Of a DNA stretch of 64,000 nt, positions 55,835-64,000 are shown piece after piece. The notes under the pieces were generated by a model. That model worked only from the letters and a program-made list of their open reading frames with translations, was not told where the DNA came from and ran no database searches. The DNA is taken from the NCBI RefSeq assembly GCF_024168645.1, contig NZ_JALJWF010000001.1:5273501-5337500 (forward strand), given 5' to 3'. Positions within the stretch are counted from its first letter, which is position 1, and every line of letters begins with the position of its first letter. Both the position numbers and the translations under genes were made by a program. This DNA is from Pseudomonas sp. GGS8 (GTDB lineage: Bacteria; Pseudomonadota; Gammaproteobacteria; Pseudomonadales; Pseudomonadaceae).

Positions 55835-56614
55835 TCAGCCCTGTTTCTTCAGCCTGGCAACTTCCGATGCTGGCAGCTGCGACGGCGCCCGCGGCAAGGG
55901 TACCTGACCTTCCTTTCGATAGAACGACAGTGTTGAACTGAAGCTCTTCACGTCAAAGGGCTCGGCCTGCCCCTGGGGATTGGTGCGCTGCCCGGAGGTG
56001 TGATCCTTGTATTCGACCGCCACCACATAGGTGCCCTGCCAGGGCAACTCGAAACTGACCTTGCCGGCCGCATCGGTGCGTCGGGTGAACACTTCACCGG
56101 AGCCGGTTTCCAGTGCCACATCCTGATCGGCCAAGAGCTTGTGCGCATAGAACACCTGGAACTGCGCCTTGCCCGCATCGGCGACGCCGGTGGGCACGAT
56201 GTCCAGGGTCAATTCCGGGGTGCGTGCACGCAAATCACCGACCCAACGGGTGGCGGGCGTCCAGTAAGCCTTGAGGGTTTTATCGCCGTCATGCAGGTCG
56301 AAGATCGGGTAATGCGCATCCTCGGCCAGCAGCGAATCATCCGCGCTGGCTTGATGCGCCACCGCGAACGCCTGGCGCTGTAAGGTCAGGCTCAACGGCT
56401 GGGACCTGTTGCTGATCGACCAGCCCTTGAGTTGCCGGAACCGGTCCATCCCGCCCGGTGTGACTTCCAGCATGTTCTTGTCATATTCCCCGTAGTACAA
56501 CGCCAGGGGTTGCCCCGGTGGTTGCTCGTACCAGATTTGATGCGCCTCGCTGCTGCTTGCCAGCATGAAGACGCCGTAACCCAACAGTGCTTTTTTTGCG
56601 TGGCTCATTCGCAT
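55835..56614 (-). CDS. Exported DUF4198-like protein
   Basis: 259 residues from ATG 56614 (MRMSHAKKAL), supported by CGGAG upstream. Signal peptide ends SSSEA. The mature start HQIWYEQPPGQPLALYYGEYDKNMLE has the N-terminal His-x-x-x-x-E and Tyr-Gly features of DUF4198 proteins. A carboxypeptidase-regulatory-like beta-sandwich follows (LLADQDVALETGSGEVFTRRTDAAGKVSFELP). DUF4198 members are linked to metal uptake, for example NikM-like nickel systems. It probably shares a transcript with the DUF1624 gene. Confidence 0.78.
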   Translation of the reverse strand: MRMSHAKKALLGYGVFMLASSSEAHQIWYEQPPGQPLALYYGEYDKNMLEVTPGGMDRFRQLKGWSISNRSQPLSLTLQRQAFAVAHQASADDSLLAEDAHYPIFDLHDGDKTLKAYWTPATRWVGDLRARTPELTLDIVPTGVADAGKAQFQVFYAHKLLADQDVALETGSGEVFTRRTDAAGKVSFELPWQGTYVVAVEYKDHTSGQRTNPQGQAEPFDVKSFSSTLSFYRKEGQVPLPRAPSQLPASEVARLKKQG

Positions 56615-56872
56615 TTTTTTGCGCTCCGATTGGTGTTGTTCCACGGATCGTTGCAGCCCTGCAACGACCTGCCCCCTCTCTCTGAACGCATTACAACGCA
56701 GGCGATTTTGCGCTTCGTTCCAAATTCAACACTCATATCGCCAACGAAGACTGTTTTCGCCGCGTAAACAGCTGTTTATGCGGCTTGCGCCAGCATGAAG
56801 CGCGTTGAGCGGTTGTGTGGCCCCGATGTCCAATCGAGGTGCATGCACAATGTCAGTCAGTATGGTGAGGAA

Positions 56873-56904
56873 CCTGTGGGAGCGGGCTTGCCCGCTCCCA
56901 CAGG
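56873..56904. repeat. Single REP palindrome (collapsed REPIN)
   Basis: CCTGTGGGAGCGGGCTTGCC is directly joined to its inverted copy, GGGCTTGCCCGCTCCCACAGG. The palindrome has almost no spacer, unlike the other doublets in the window. Confidence 0.88.
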
Positions 56905-56984
56905 GAATTGCGGCATCAGCCCGGCGCGCGCCTTTTTTGAAGGCGCGGCAGGCTGCAAGGGAATGGGGCTACGCGGAGGGAGTT

Positions 56985-57473
56985 TCAGTGACGCAATAAT
57001 TTGCGCAGCGGCACGCCGTCCTTGAGCACGGGTGACTTGATGACGATGTAGCTGAAGTACTTGGAGATGCCGATGTTCTTGTCCAGCAGGCTTTCGACCA
57101 CTTCCTGATAATGCTGGATGCTGCGGGTCATGAAGCGCACCAGGTAATCGTAGCCACCGCTGATCAGGTGGCATTCGAGCACTTCATCGACCAGACGGAT
57201 ATTGGACTCGAACTTGGCGAAGTCTTCGCGCTTGTGGTCGCTCAAGGTGATCTCGGTGAACACCGTGACCGAGTCGGTGATCTTGGCCAGGTTCAAGTGA
57301 GCGTTGTAGCTGGAAATATACCCGGCCGACTCCAGCCGCTTGACCCGTTGCAGACAGGGGCTGGCCGACAGGCCCACGGCATCGGCCAGGCTGACGTTGG
57401 TCATGCGCCCGTCCTTTTGCAGCTCAACCAAAATGCTGATGTCGATCCGGTCCAGTTTGACTAAACCTTCCAT
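56985..57473 (-). CDS. Lrp/AsnC-family transcriptional regulator
   Basis: 162 residues. N-terminal HTH (about 6-60) contains LDRIDISILVELQKDGRMTNVSLADAVGLSASPCLQRVKRLESAGYI, the standard Lrp pattern. The C-terminal RAM/Lrp ligand domain has VLECHLISGGYDYLVRFMTRSI. It probably senses an amino acid and controls neighbouring amine catabolism genes; gabT is 800 nt away on the same strand. Upstream is a REP element; the HAD gene follows 45 nt upstream. Confidence 0.9.
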   Translation of the reverse strand: MEGLVKLDRIDISILVELQKDGRMTNVSLADAVGLSASPCLQRVKRLESAGYISSYNAHLNLAKITDSVTVFTEITLSDHKREDFAKFESNIRLVDEVLECHLISGGYDYLVRFMTRSIQHYQEVVESLLDKNIGISKYFSYIVIKSPVLKDGVPLRKLLRH

Positions 57474-57518
57474 TACGTACCTCTTGACTGCCGTTTGTAA
57501 GACAATCTTCTAGCAAAA

Positions 57519-58175
57519 TCAGCGCCGTAAAGACAGCTGATGCTGAGCCACCAGATCCGCCATGCTGTTGATGCAGTAGTCCGCCGCGCACGGCGTCGGG
57601 TGTCTGGCCCGGCCGCGACAGATCAGGCAGACCGCGCCCGCCCCGGGTTGTCGGGCGCCAAGCCGGGTTACCTGAAGGATGGAGTTGGCATCAAGGTCAT
57701 TGGCCGCCAGCCAGTCATGATCCTGCAATGGGTCGCTGGCCAGGGAAATAAAATCGTCGGGCAGGATCCCCAAGCGTTCGCACAGCAGGCCGCGATCTTC
57801 GGCGTCACGGTCGCCATGCACCAGCAGGCGATAGAACTTGCGCAAATACAGCATGGCGCCGGGTGCGTCCTCGAACAACGACCAGCCGACGACCGACCGG
57901 GCGAAGCTCATGCCCTCCTCCCAACTGGCTTTCAACTCCCAGCGCTCGGCCAATTGACGGTGAGCGAAACACAGCAAACCACTGAAGCCCAGTTCGCCGA
58001 AACGCGGGTACAGCGCCTGCACCACCTCGCTGAATTCGGTCAATACTTGTGCCTTGTCCGGGTGACCGCCACGGCTGTCGAGCAGCGGCTGCAACGCCGC
58101 CCAGACTCCGGAATCGCGATCCACCAGCACCTCATCGCAATCGATCAGCAACGCTCGATAATCAGTCAGCCCCAT
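57519..58175 (-). CDS. HAD-superfamily hydrolase
   Basis: 218 residues. Motif I ALLIDCDEVLVD holds the Asp-x-Asp pair, with Glu in place of the usual Gly after it. LVHGDRDAEDRGLLCERLGI and a later SLASDPLQDHDWLAA segment provide the remaining HAD layout, though the usual motif III/IV residues are weak. A C-terminal Cys-rich patch (AVCLICRGRARHPTPCAADYC) is unusual. Between the Lrp gene and a terminator of gabT. Confidence 0.75.
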   Translation of the reverse strand: MGLTDYRALLIDCDEVLVDRDSGVWAALQPLLDSRGGHPDKAQVLTEFSEVVQALYPRFGELGFSGLLCFAHRQLAERWELKASWEEGMSFARSVVGWSLFEDAPGAMLYLRKFYRLLVHGDRDAEDRGLLCERLGILPDDFISLASDPLQDHDWLAANDLDANSILQVTRLGARQPGAGAVCLICRGRARHPTPCAADYCINSMADLVAQHQLSLRR

Positions 58176-58226
58176 GGTGTGTAAAGCCTCCGATGATGCA
58201 TTCCATCAATCCATGCTCCATAAATG

Positions 58227-58260
58227 CTCACGGGCGATGCCATGTGGCAGCGCCCGTGAG
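58227..58260 (-). terminator. Terminator hairpin after gabT
   Basis: CTCACGGGCG and CGCCCGTGAG form a perfect 10-bp stem with a 14-nt loop, 12 nt past the gabT stop on the minus strand. The following sequence (CATTTATGG) is only moderately T-rich. Confidence 0.6.
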
Positions 58261-58271
58261 CTGGCGTGAGC

Positions 58272-59564
58272 TCAGTTCAAGACTCGTGCCAGTGCCGCGT
58301 CGAGAATCTGCAACGCTTCATCGACCTGTGCTTCGGTGGTCACCAGCGGCGCCAGGAAGCGCAGCACGTTGCGGTGCACGCCGCACTTGATCACCAGCAG
58401 GCCACCGGCCCGGGCTTCGTCGATCAGTCGTTGGTTGAGGTCGGCATCCGGGGTCCGTGCCTCGTCATCCTTGATCAGCTCGATCGCCAGCATGAAGCCA
58501 CTACCGCGCACGTCGCCGATACGCGGGTAACGAGCCTGCAAGCGCAACAGCCCCTGACGCAGACGTTCACCCAGGGCCTCGCCACGGGCCAGCAACTGCT
58601 CTTGCTCATAGGCCTCGATCACCGCCAGCGCCGCCGCGCACGACAACGCGTTGCCGCCGTACGTACCGCCGAGGCCGCCGGGCAATGGCGCGTCCATGAT
58701 CTCGGCCTTGCCGACCACACCGGACAGCGGCAAACCGCCGGCCAGGCTCTTGGCCACGGTGACCAGATCCGGCTGGATGCCGGCGTGCTGGAAACCGAAC
58801 CATTTGCCGGTACGCCCGAAACCGGTCTGGATTTCATCGAGGATCAGCACGATGCCGTGCTTTTCAGTCAGGGCGCGCAGGGCCTGAAGAAACTCCGCCG
58901 GTGCCGCAAGGAAACCGCCATCGCCCTGCACCGGTTCGATGATGATCGCCGCGACCCGCTCAGGCGCCACTTGGGTGGCCAACAATTCGTCCAGCGCCTT
59001 GAGCGCCATGTCGCTGGTGACACCGCGATAAGCATTCGGATATGGGGTGTGGAAGACCTCCGGCGCGAACGGCCCGAAGTTCTGTTTATACGGCTGGCTC
59101 ATACCGGTCAGCGTGGTACCGAGCAAGGTCCGACCGTGGAACCCGCCACGAAAGGCGATCACCGCCGAGCGGTTGGTGTGGGCGCGGGCGATCTTCACCG
59201 CATTTTCCACCGCTTCGGCGCCGGAGGTGAAGAACGCGGCTTTATAAGCGTCCTGGCCGCCGATCATTTCGCACAGGCGCTGGGCCAGGTCGAGATAAGG
59301 CTTGTAGGCCACCACCTGAAAACAGGCGTGGGAGACTTTTTGCAACTGCGCCTGCACCGCCGCGACCACCTTGGGGTGATTGTGACCGATGTTAAGCACC
59401 CCGATGCCGCCGACAAAGTCCAGGTAGCGCTTGCCGTCCACGTCCCACAATTCTGAACCCTGGGCCCGATCGATCACCAACGGATGCGCGGTAACCAGGC
59501 CACGTGGCACGAATTGATCGCGCTGACGGAGCAAATGAGGGGTTTCGTCGACTTTGCTATTCAT
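58272..59564 (-). CDS. gabT: 4-aminobutyrate aminotransferase
   Basis: 430 residues from ATG 59564 (MNSKVDETPHLL); a second ATG 4 codons earlier also fits. Class III aminotransferase motifs: LDFVGGIGVLNIGHNHPKV, FFTSGAEAVENAVKIAR, LILDEIQTGFGRTG and the PLP-binding Lys in VTVAKSLAGGLPLSG. It moves the amino group of GABA to 2-oxoglutarate, making succinate semialdehyde, which GabD (encoded 21 kb upstream) would oxidise. A terminator-like stem follows. Confidence 0.92.
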   Translation of the reverse strand: MNSKVDETPHLLRQRDQFVPRGLVTAHPLVIDRAQGSELWDVDGKRYLDFVGGIGVLNIGHNHPKVVAAVQAQLQKVSHACFQVVAYKPYLDLAQRLCEMIGGQDAYKAAFFTSGAEAVENAVKIARAHTNRSAVIAFRGGFHGRTLLGTTLTGMSQPYKQNFGPFAPEVFHTPYPNAYRGVTSDMALKALDELLATQVAPERVAAIIIEPVQGDGGFLAAPAEFLQALRALTEKHGIVLILDEIQTGFGRTGKWFGFQHAGIQPDLVTVAKSLAGGLPLSGVVGKAEIMDAPLPGGLGGTYGGNALSCAAALAVIEAYEQEQLLARGEALGERLRQGLLRLQARYPRIGDVRGSGFMLAIELIKDDEARTPDADLNQRLIDEARAGGLLVIKCGVHRNVLRFLAPLVTTEAQVDEALQILDAALARVLN

Positions 59565-59837
59565 GGCATTTCCCATCGTGAGTCCGGCAACCGGGAAGTG
59601 GTTGCGATGGTGTTCAGGTTAAGGCTTGCGCGAAACGAACTACGCCGAACTTACCCCTTGAGAAATTCGGATCGACTGTTTTCACCCCGCCAAACGGCAG
59701 ATTCCTTCAGCCCGCCGAATCTGCCGGTGCAGGGCCGATACAAGGTCATACACCCCCGTTAAACCCGGCGCTTTCAACAGATCCTGCGCCGGCGTTGCGC
59801 GATGATGGGCAGCACCTTCACCTTTCAGGAAATGCCC

Positions 59838-60764
59838 ATGGCCCTGCTGTATAAAGCTGACCCTGTGCGCGGCCAACAGTGGCAAGCGCTGTTCGCCGAA
59901 CACGCCCCGGATATCGAATGGCGCGCCTGGCCGGACATCGGCGACCCGAAGGACATTCAATACCTGGCCGCGTGGCAGGCACCCGACGATCTCGGGGCTG
60001 TGTTGCCCAATCTGCAGGTGCTGTTTGCCTTGTCCGCCGGCGTCGATCAACTCGACCTCAATCGTCTGCCAGCGAGCTTGCCGGTGGTGCGCCTGCTGGA
60101 CCCCGGCATCACCCGCGGCATGTGTGAATACGCTAGTTTCGCGGTGCTCAGCCTGCACCGCGACATGCTGCGCTACCGCCAGCAACAACTGGCCCGCTGC
60201 TGGCAAGCGCACCTGCTGCAACCGGCGGCCAGGCGTCGGGTCGGGGTCATGGGGCTCGGCGCTCAGGCGCAGCAGATTCTGGCGACCTTGCAACCGCTGG
60301 GCTTTGCCTTGTCGGGTTGGGCGCGCAGTGCCCATCAAATTTCCGGGGTCGATTGCTATGCCGGTAACGCGCAACTGCCAGCGTTCCTCAGCCAGTGCGA
60401 CATTCTGTTGTGCGTGTTGCCGCTGACCGAACAGACCCAGGGCATTCTTGATCGCAGCCTGTTTCAACAACTGCCCAAGGGCGCGGCACTGATCAACATG
60501 GGCCGTGGCGGGCATTTGATCGAAGAGGATCTGCTGGAAGCGCTGGACAGCGGACATTTGAGCGGCGCGGTGCTTGATGTGCTGCAGCAGGAACCGGCAC
60601 CGGCGGATCATCCGTTCTGGCACCACCCGCAGATTCTGCTGACACCGCACATCGCGGCGATGACTCAGCCGGAAAGCGCATTCGGGGTGTTGCTGGAGAA
60701 CATCCGCCGGCATCAACGGGGTGAGCCGATGCTCGGCGAGATCGATCGCGTGCAGGGTTATTGA
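59838..60764 (+). CDS. D-2-hydroxyacid dehydrogenase (GhrA-like glyoxylate/hydroxypyruvate reductase)
   Basis: 308 residues from ATG 59838 (MALLYKADPV) with AGGAA upstream. NAD(P) Rossmann motif RRVGVMGLGAQAQQ, catalytic Arg in FALSAGVDQLD, Glu near GAVLDVLQQEPAPADHPFW, and catalytic His in LLTPHIAAM. Short chain length and the ALLINMGRGGHL segment fit the GhrA branch. It reduces glyoxylate or a 2-oxoacid. Divergent from gabT with ~270 nt between. Confidence 0.87.
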   Translation: MALLYKADPVRGQQWQALFAEHAPDIEWRAWPDIGDPKDIQYLAAWQAPDDLGAVLPNLQVLFALSAGVDQLDLNRLPASLPVVRLLDPGITRGMCEYASFAVLSLHRDMLRYRQQQLARCWQAHLLQPAARRRVGVMGLGAQAQQILATLQPLGFALSGWARSAHQISGVDCYAGNAQLPAFLSQCDILLCVLPLTEQTQGILDRSLFQQLPKGAALINMGRGGHLIEEDLLEALDSGHLSGAVLDVLQQEPAPADHPFWHHPQILLTPHIAAMTQPESAFGVLLENIRRHQRGEPMLGEIDRVQGY

Positions 60765-60793
60765 GCGCCCATGCCGTAACGGGCGCTCGGTGT

Positions 60794-61045
60794 TTAGTGG
60801 GTGCCCGGAATGCTGTTATCGCAGGAAATGCATTGCCCGCCGCGCCGGATCAGTTGCTCCTGAATTCGCTGGCAGCGCTCCTGTTCCTGCTGCATCGAAC
60901 GGTCGATGCTGATATTGCCGGTCTTCTCCGGTTGTTTACCGTCGCCCAGGCGCAACGTCACCCAGGGCTGTTCCGGCTGGAGCTGGAAGCGGCTTTTTTC
61001 TTCGATGGGCTTGGCGGTTTCGGTGGCTGCCGAACGGTGAGTCAC
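60794..61045 (-). CDS. Small hypothetical protein (possible)
   Basis: 83 residues from GTG 61045, the only start after an in-frame stop; no ribosome-binding site is clear, so the start may be further in. Composition (many Gln, Glu, Arg; CQRIQEQLIRRGGQCISCDN) looks like a real, soluble protein rather than a high-GC shadow. The CISC end could bind metal or form a disulfide. It converges with the dehydrogenase gene and abuts a REPIN. Function unknown. Confidence 0.45.
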   Translation of the reverse strand: MTHRSAATETAKPIEEKSRFQLQPEQPWVTLRLGDGKQPEKTGNISIDRSMQQEQERCQRIQEQLIRRGGQCISCDNSIPGTH

Positions 61046-61065
61046 TGAACTACCGCGTTATCGTT

Positions 61066-61160
61066 CATCGCGGGCAAGCCCGCTCCCACAGGGATTTGAT
61101 GCGGACACAGATTTTGTGAACATCACCAACCACTGTGGGAGCGGGCTTGCCCGCGATAGG
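61066..61160. repeat. REPIN
   Basis: TCGCGGGCAAGCCCGCTCCCACAGGG and CTGTGGGAGCGGGCTTGCCCGCGA are inverted around about 40 nt, just downstream of the RTX lipase gene. Confidence 0.92.
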
Positions 61161-61184
61161 GCCCTGACAGGCGCCCCGCTACCC

Positions 61185-63038
61185 TCAGGCGATCACAATC
61201 GCGCTACCAGACAAACTGTCCAGCCCGACACCCACCAAAGTCACCGAATCACTGCCAAACGTCAGCAGCGTATCCTGCCCCACCGCCGTGGCGTGGGCGC
61301 GGAAGTCGTCGTTTGGCGCAACGCCCTGAACCCCGAGGAACACCAGTTTGTCGTTGGCCTGATAGCCCACCACCCGGTCCTGGCCGAACGCGCCGCTGAA
61401 CAGGAAGGTATCGACCCCGCCACCCGACTCCATCAGATCATTGCCCGCCCCGCCGACAAACACGTCGTTGCCGCTGCTGCCGATCAAGTGGTCGTTGCCG
61501 TCCAGGCCAAACAACCAGTCGCCCGTTGCGTGGGCCTTGAGGGTATCGGCGCCGCTGGTGCCCTTCACGCTTGAAGCGTACTGAGTCAGGTTGCTGCCGA
61601 CGGTGAGGCCATTGGCGGTGACGCTGTGGGTCACGTCATCCTTGAACACGCCCCAGAGAAACCCCGGCTCCTTGGTGACGATGCTAGCGATGTCGCGGGT
61701 GATGCTGATGCCGCCGTTGGCGTCGCGCACATACAGGTTACCGGCACCGTCATTGGCAAAGACGAAGTTCTTCACCGACTGCTGCAGGTCCAGCACGTTG
61801 CTGCCCTTGCCGCCCAACAGGATGTTGTAGCCACCGCCGTCGCGGAAGGTGTCGTTACCGTCGCGGCCTTCCAGGTAGTCGTTACCCTTGCCGCCCTGGA
61901 TCAGGTCGTTACCATCGCTGCCGATGATAAACGTGCTGCCTTTATGGGTTTCGGCATTGCGGTTCAAGTCCTGGACCCAGGTGTTGGCTCGCGCCGGATC
62001 CGAGAGGTTGGCGACGATGATCGTCGAGTCCTTGCTGGTCAGGTCGTAGAACTTGGACTCCAGCACCCGGGTCATGCCGTCGCCGTAACCGGTGGGCAAG
62101 TGCGAGATCCAGGTGGGAATGTTGAGGATCGAATACGGCAGCACATTCCACGCCGTCGAAGCGTAATGGTCGTTGAAGCTGACGATGTTATCGGTCGCCG
62201 AATCCTTGGGAGCATCGTGCACGCCTACCGTGGCCAGGTTGGCCGACGAGCCATCGAGGGCGCGAAACACCGGGTCGTTTTCATAACCGATGTTCAGCAC
62301 TTTATCGCTGCTGCTTTGGGTCGGCGACGCGTAGGCGATGTAGTTGGAATCCTGGTAGAAGCCGGACCACTTTTCACCGCTCAAATCCGCCAGGCTGTTG
62401 ACCGCCAAACCGCCGAGGCTGTGGCCGCTGACCAGCACATCGCTGCCTGACAGCCCATTGGCCTGGGCAAACGCCGCGACTTTGCCGAGCAAATTGCCAA
62501 AGGCTTCGCCCACATAGTTTTTCGCGTAATCCTTGGGGCCGAGCGCCGCCAGCAGATCGTTAATCACATCACCGATGGAATCGCCGATCTGGATTTCCCG
62601 TGGGCCGCTGGTGCCACGAAAGGCGATGCCGATTTCCGCGAGATGGCCCTGGGCGTCGTACTTGCCGAGGATTTCCACTTGGGCGCTGGTGTAACCGGCC
62701 TTCTCGCCGAAGAAGGTTCCGCGAACATCGGTTTTGCCGTCATAGCCCAGTTGCGCGGCGGTGATCGGGGTCCAGCCGGCCTTTTGCACGGCATCAAGCG
62801 CGGCCTTTTCCGAATCGGGGTTCCAGGGAATGCCGGGAATCACGCCCTGGGAATCGGTGCCGCCGATCAGCGCGGTCACCAGGGTGGCCGGCAAACCCAG
62901 GCCGAAGCCGTTTTGCTGGTAACCGGTGGCGAAACCGTTGTCGAGGTTGTGATAGGAATACAGCGTGATGGCCATGGCATCGCTGAACAACGCCTTGGAA
63001 TCTGCTGTGCTGAAGTTTTTGTAGTCATACACACCCAT
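61185..63038 (-). CDS. pueA: Class I.3 RTX lipase/polyurethanase
   Basis: 617 residues, the length of Pseudomonas PueA/LipA. The nucleophile Ser207 is in SGHSLGGLAVN; Asp in YENDPVFRALD and His in ISHLPTGYGDGM complete the triad expected for this group. Several RTX nonapeptides (GGKGNDYLEGRDGNDTF; GGAGNDLME) bind Ca2+. There is no N-terminal signal; the C-terminal end DSLSGSAIVIA is a type I secretion signal. It hydrolyses esters outside the cell, probably exported by an Apr/Has-type ABC exporter encoded outside the window. A paralogue follows directly upstream. Confidence 0.92.
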   Translation of the reverse strand: MGVYDYKNFSTADSKALFSDAMAITLYSYHNLDNGFATGYQQNGFGLGLPATLVTALIGGTDSQGVIPGIPWNPDSEKAALDAVQKAGWTPITAAQLGYDGKTDVRGTFFGEKAGYTSAQVEILGKYDAQGHLAEIGIAFRGTSGPREIQIGDSIGDVINDLLAALGPKDYAKNYVGEAFGNLLGKVAAFAQANGLSGSDVLVSGHSLGGLAVNSLADLSGEKWSGFYQDSNYIAYASPTQSSSDKVLNIGYENDPVFRALDGSSANLATVGVHDAPKDSATDNIVSFNDHYASTAWNVLPYSILNIPTWISHLPTGYGDGMTRVLESKFYDLTSKDSTIIVANLSDPARANTWVQDLNRNAETHKGSTFIIGSDGNDLIQGGKGNDYLEGRDGNDTFRDGGGYNILLGGKGSNVLDLQQSVKNFVFANDGAGNLYVRDANGGISITRDIASIVTKEPGFLWGVFKDDVTHSVTANGLTVGSNLTQYASSVKGTSGADTLKAHATGDWLFGLDGNDHLIGSSGNDVFVGGAGNDLMESGGGVDTFLFSGAFGQDRVVGYQANDKLVFLGVQGVAPNDDFRAHATAVGQDTLLTFGSDSVTLVGVGLDSLSGSAIVIA

Positions 63039-63138
63039 TGGTATTGCCTCTCTCTTTGTTGGAATTGTCAGAGATAGCTCACAGCCAGGACGCCTCGATT
63101 ACGAAGCGCCCCGGAGCCTCTAGTGCATGCAGCAGCCT

Positions 63139-64000
63139 TTACGCAAACGTAATTCCCGAAGCCGACAGGTTATCCAGTCCCACCCCCACCAGCGTCACGG
63201 CGTAATCGCCAATCTTCAGCACCGTGTCGTTGCCGGCCTGTGAAGCATGCCGGGTGTAGTCATAGCCCTGCCCCGCGCCCTGGACGCCCATGAACACCAG
63301 TTTGTCGCTGCCCTGGTAGCCATTGATCGCGTCGAAACCGAAGGCGCCGCTGAACAGGAAGGTGTTGTTGCCGCCCGAGGCATGCATCACGTCATTGCCC
63401 GTGCCACCGACGAAGGTCACGTGGCTTTTGTCGCTGCGCAGCAGGTCGTTGCCGGCGTTGCCAAACAGCCAGTCACCGTCGACGCTGGCTACCAGCGTGT
63501 TGCTGTCGGCATCGCCGTTGAGCGAGTGGTTGTAGTGGGTCAGTTCCGTGCCATTGAGCAAGCCATTGGCGGTGACGTTGTAGGTCACCTCCTTGCTGCC
63601 CCACCACGAGCCCGATTCCTTGCTCACCAGCGCGCCGATGTCGCGGGTCATGCTGATGCCGCCGTAAGCGTCGCGCACATACAGGGTGCCGTCGCCGTCA
63701 TGGGCAAAGCTGAAGTTCTGCAACGGCTTCTGCAGCTCGAAGGTGTTGCTGCCCTTGCCGCCCAGCAGCAGGTTATAGCCACCGTCATCGCGGAACCGGT
63801 CGTTACCGTCTCGCCCTTCGATGAAGTCGTTGCCGGCGCCGCCCTTGAGTAAGTCATTGCTGTCGGTGCCGATGATGAACGTGCTGCCGGTGTGGGGCTC
63901 GCCGCTGCGGCCCAGGTCTTCGACCCAGGTGGTGCCTCGGGACGACTCCGACAGGTTGGAAACGATCAGCGTCGAGTCCTTGTCGGTGAGGTCGTAGAAG
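63139..64000 (-). CDS. Second class I.3 RTX lipase/polyurethanase, N-terminal part outside window
   Basis: About 287 C-terminal residues, continuing off the right edge. RTX motifs (GGAGNDFIEGRDGND; GGTGNDVMHASGG) and the end NLSASGITFA match a type I secretion signal. The text closely parallels the downstream gene (SFAHDGDGTLYVRDAYGGISMTRDI versus VFANDGAGNLYVRDANGGISITRDI), so this is a tandem paralogue, probably PueB. It is 100 nt upstream of the 617-residue gene and probably in one transcript. Confidence 0.88.
   Translation of the reverse strand, partial: FYDLTDKDSTLIVSNLSESSRGTTWVEDLGRSGEPHTGSTFIIGTDSNDLLKGGAGNDFIEGRDGNDRFRDDGGYNLLLGGKGSNTFELQKPLQNFSFAHDGDGTLYVRDAYGGISMTRDIGALVSKESGSWWGSKEVTYNVTANGLLNGTELTHYNHSLNGDADSNTLVASVDGDWLFGNAGNDLLRSDKSHVTFVGGTGNDVMHASGGNNTFLFSGAFGFDAINGYQGSDKLVFMGVQGAGQGYDYTRHASQAGNDTVLKIGDYAVTLVGVGLDNLSASGITFA

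Overview
The window looks like chromosomal DNA of a Pseudomonas, most likely of the fluorescens group. The grounds are high GC coding DNA (roughly 60%, estimated by eye), OprD-type porins, a class I.3 RTX lipase/polyurethanase tandem, a tripartite tricarboxylate transporter, a FAN1-type VRR nuclease, and many REP/REPIN palindromes built on the GTGGGAGCGGGCTTGC / GCAAGCCCGCTCCCAC arms typical of that group. There is no rRNA, no CRISPR array, no prophage and no recognisable insertion sequence.

Layout. 1-5.1 kb: the end of an amino-acid permease, a secreted LprI/MliC-type lysozyme inhibitor, a small lipoprotein, an uncharacterised periplasmic protein and a membrane diguanylate cyclase. 5.2-8.0 kb: a LysR regulator divergent from doxX and pirin-like genes (a palindrome lies between them), then a secreted NTF2-like protein preceded by a long dyad. 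8.1-9.7 kb: an accessory patch with a REPIN, a small DUF3077/DUF6124-like gene under a ~200-nt foldable leader, and a ribbon-helix-helix/ParE toxin-antitoxin pair apparently inserted at the 3' end of tctA. 9.7-15.0 kb: tctCBA, a YcaC-like hydrolase and an OprD porin. 15.0-24.1 kb: a complete selenocysteine formate-oxidation unit in one direction (fdoG with in-frame UGA, fdoH, fdoI, fdhE, selA, selB, tRNA-Sec). 24.4-34.7 kb: PatB/MalY-like C-S lyase, CPA1 antiporter, PAS-PAS hybrid histidine kinase, a low-GC orphan zeta-like toxin, and a translationally coupled pair FAN1 nuclease / XPD-like helicase. 34.8-54.5 kb: a large catabolic region: D-malate/tartrate dehydrogenase, succinate-semialdehyde dehydrogenase, an ArgE-like deacylase, a three-subunit FAD/2Fe-2S amine (opine-type) dehydrogenase, a dipeptide-type ABC importer, a PuuB-like oxidase, a haloacid-dehalogenase-type hydrolase, an aldehyde dehydrogenase, a GNAT acetyltransferase, a bicupin and an OprD porin. 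54.6-60.8 kb: a DUF1624 membrane acyltransferase, a DUF4198 protein, an Lrp-type regulator, a HAD hydrolase, GabT and a hydroxyacid dehydrogenase. 61.2-64.0 kb: two tandem RTX lipases/polyurethanases, the second cut by the window edge.

How the parts fit. FdoGHI oxidises formate at the periplasmic face of the membrane; FdhE matures it and SelA/SelB/SelC supply selenocysteine, all encoded contiguously. The 37.6-49.1 kb genes form one near-continuous, mostly overlapping transcription unit that imports a peptide-like or opine-like compound, oxidatively cleaves it and hydrolyses an N-acyl bond. The flanking aldehyde dehydrogenases, GabT/GabD and the malate/tartrate dehydrogenase would feed products to the TCA cycle. 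The substrate is not known from sequence. The most unusual structures are the toxin-antitoxin cassette bounded by a copy of the tctA 3' end, the structured leader in front of the DUF3077-like gene, and the FAN1 + nuclease-helicase pair.
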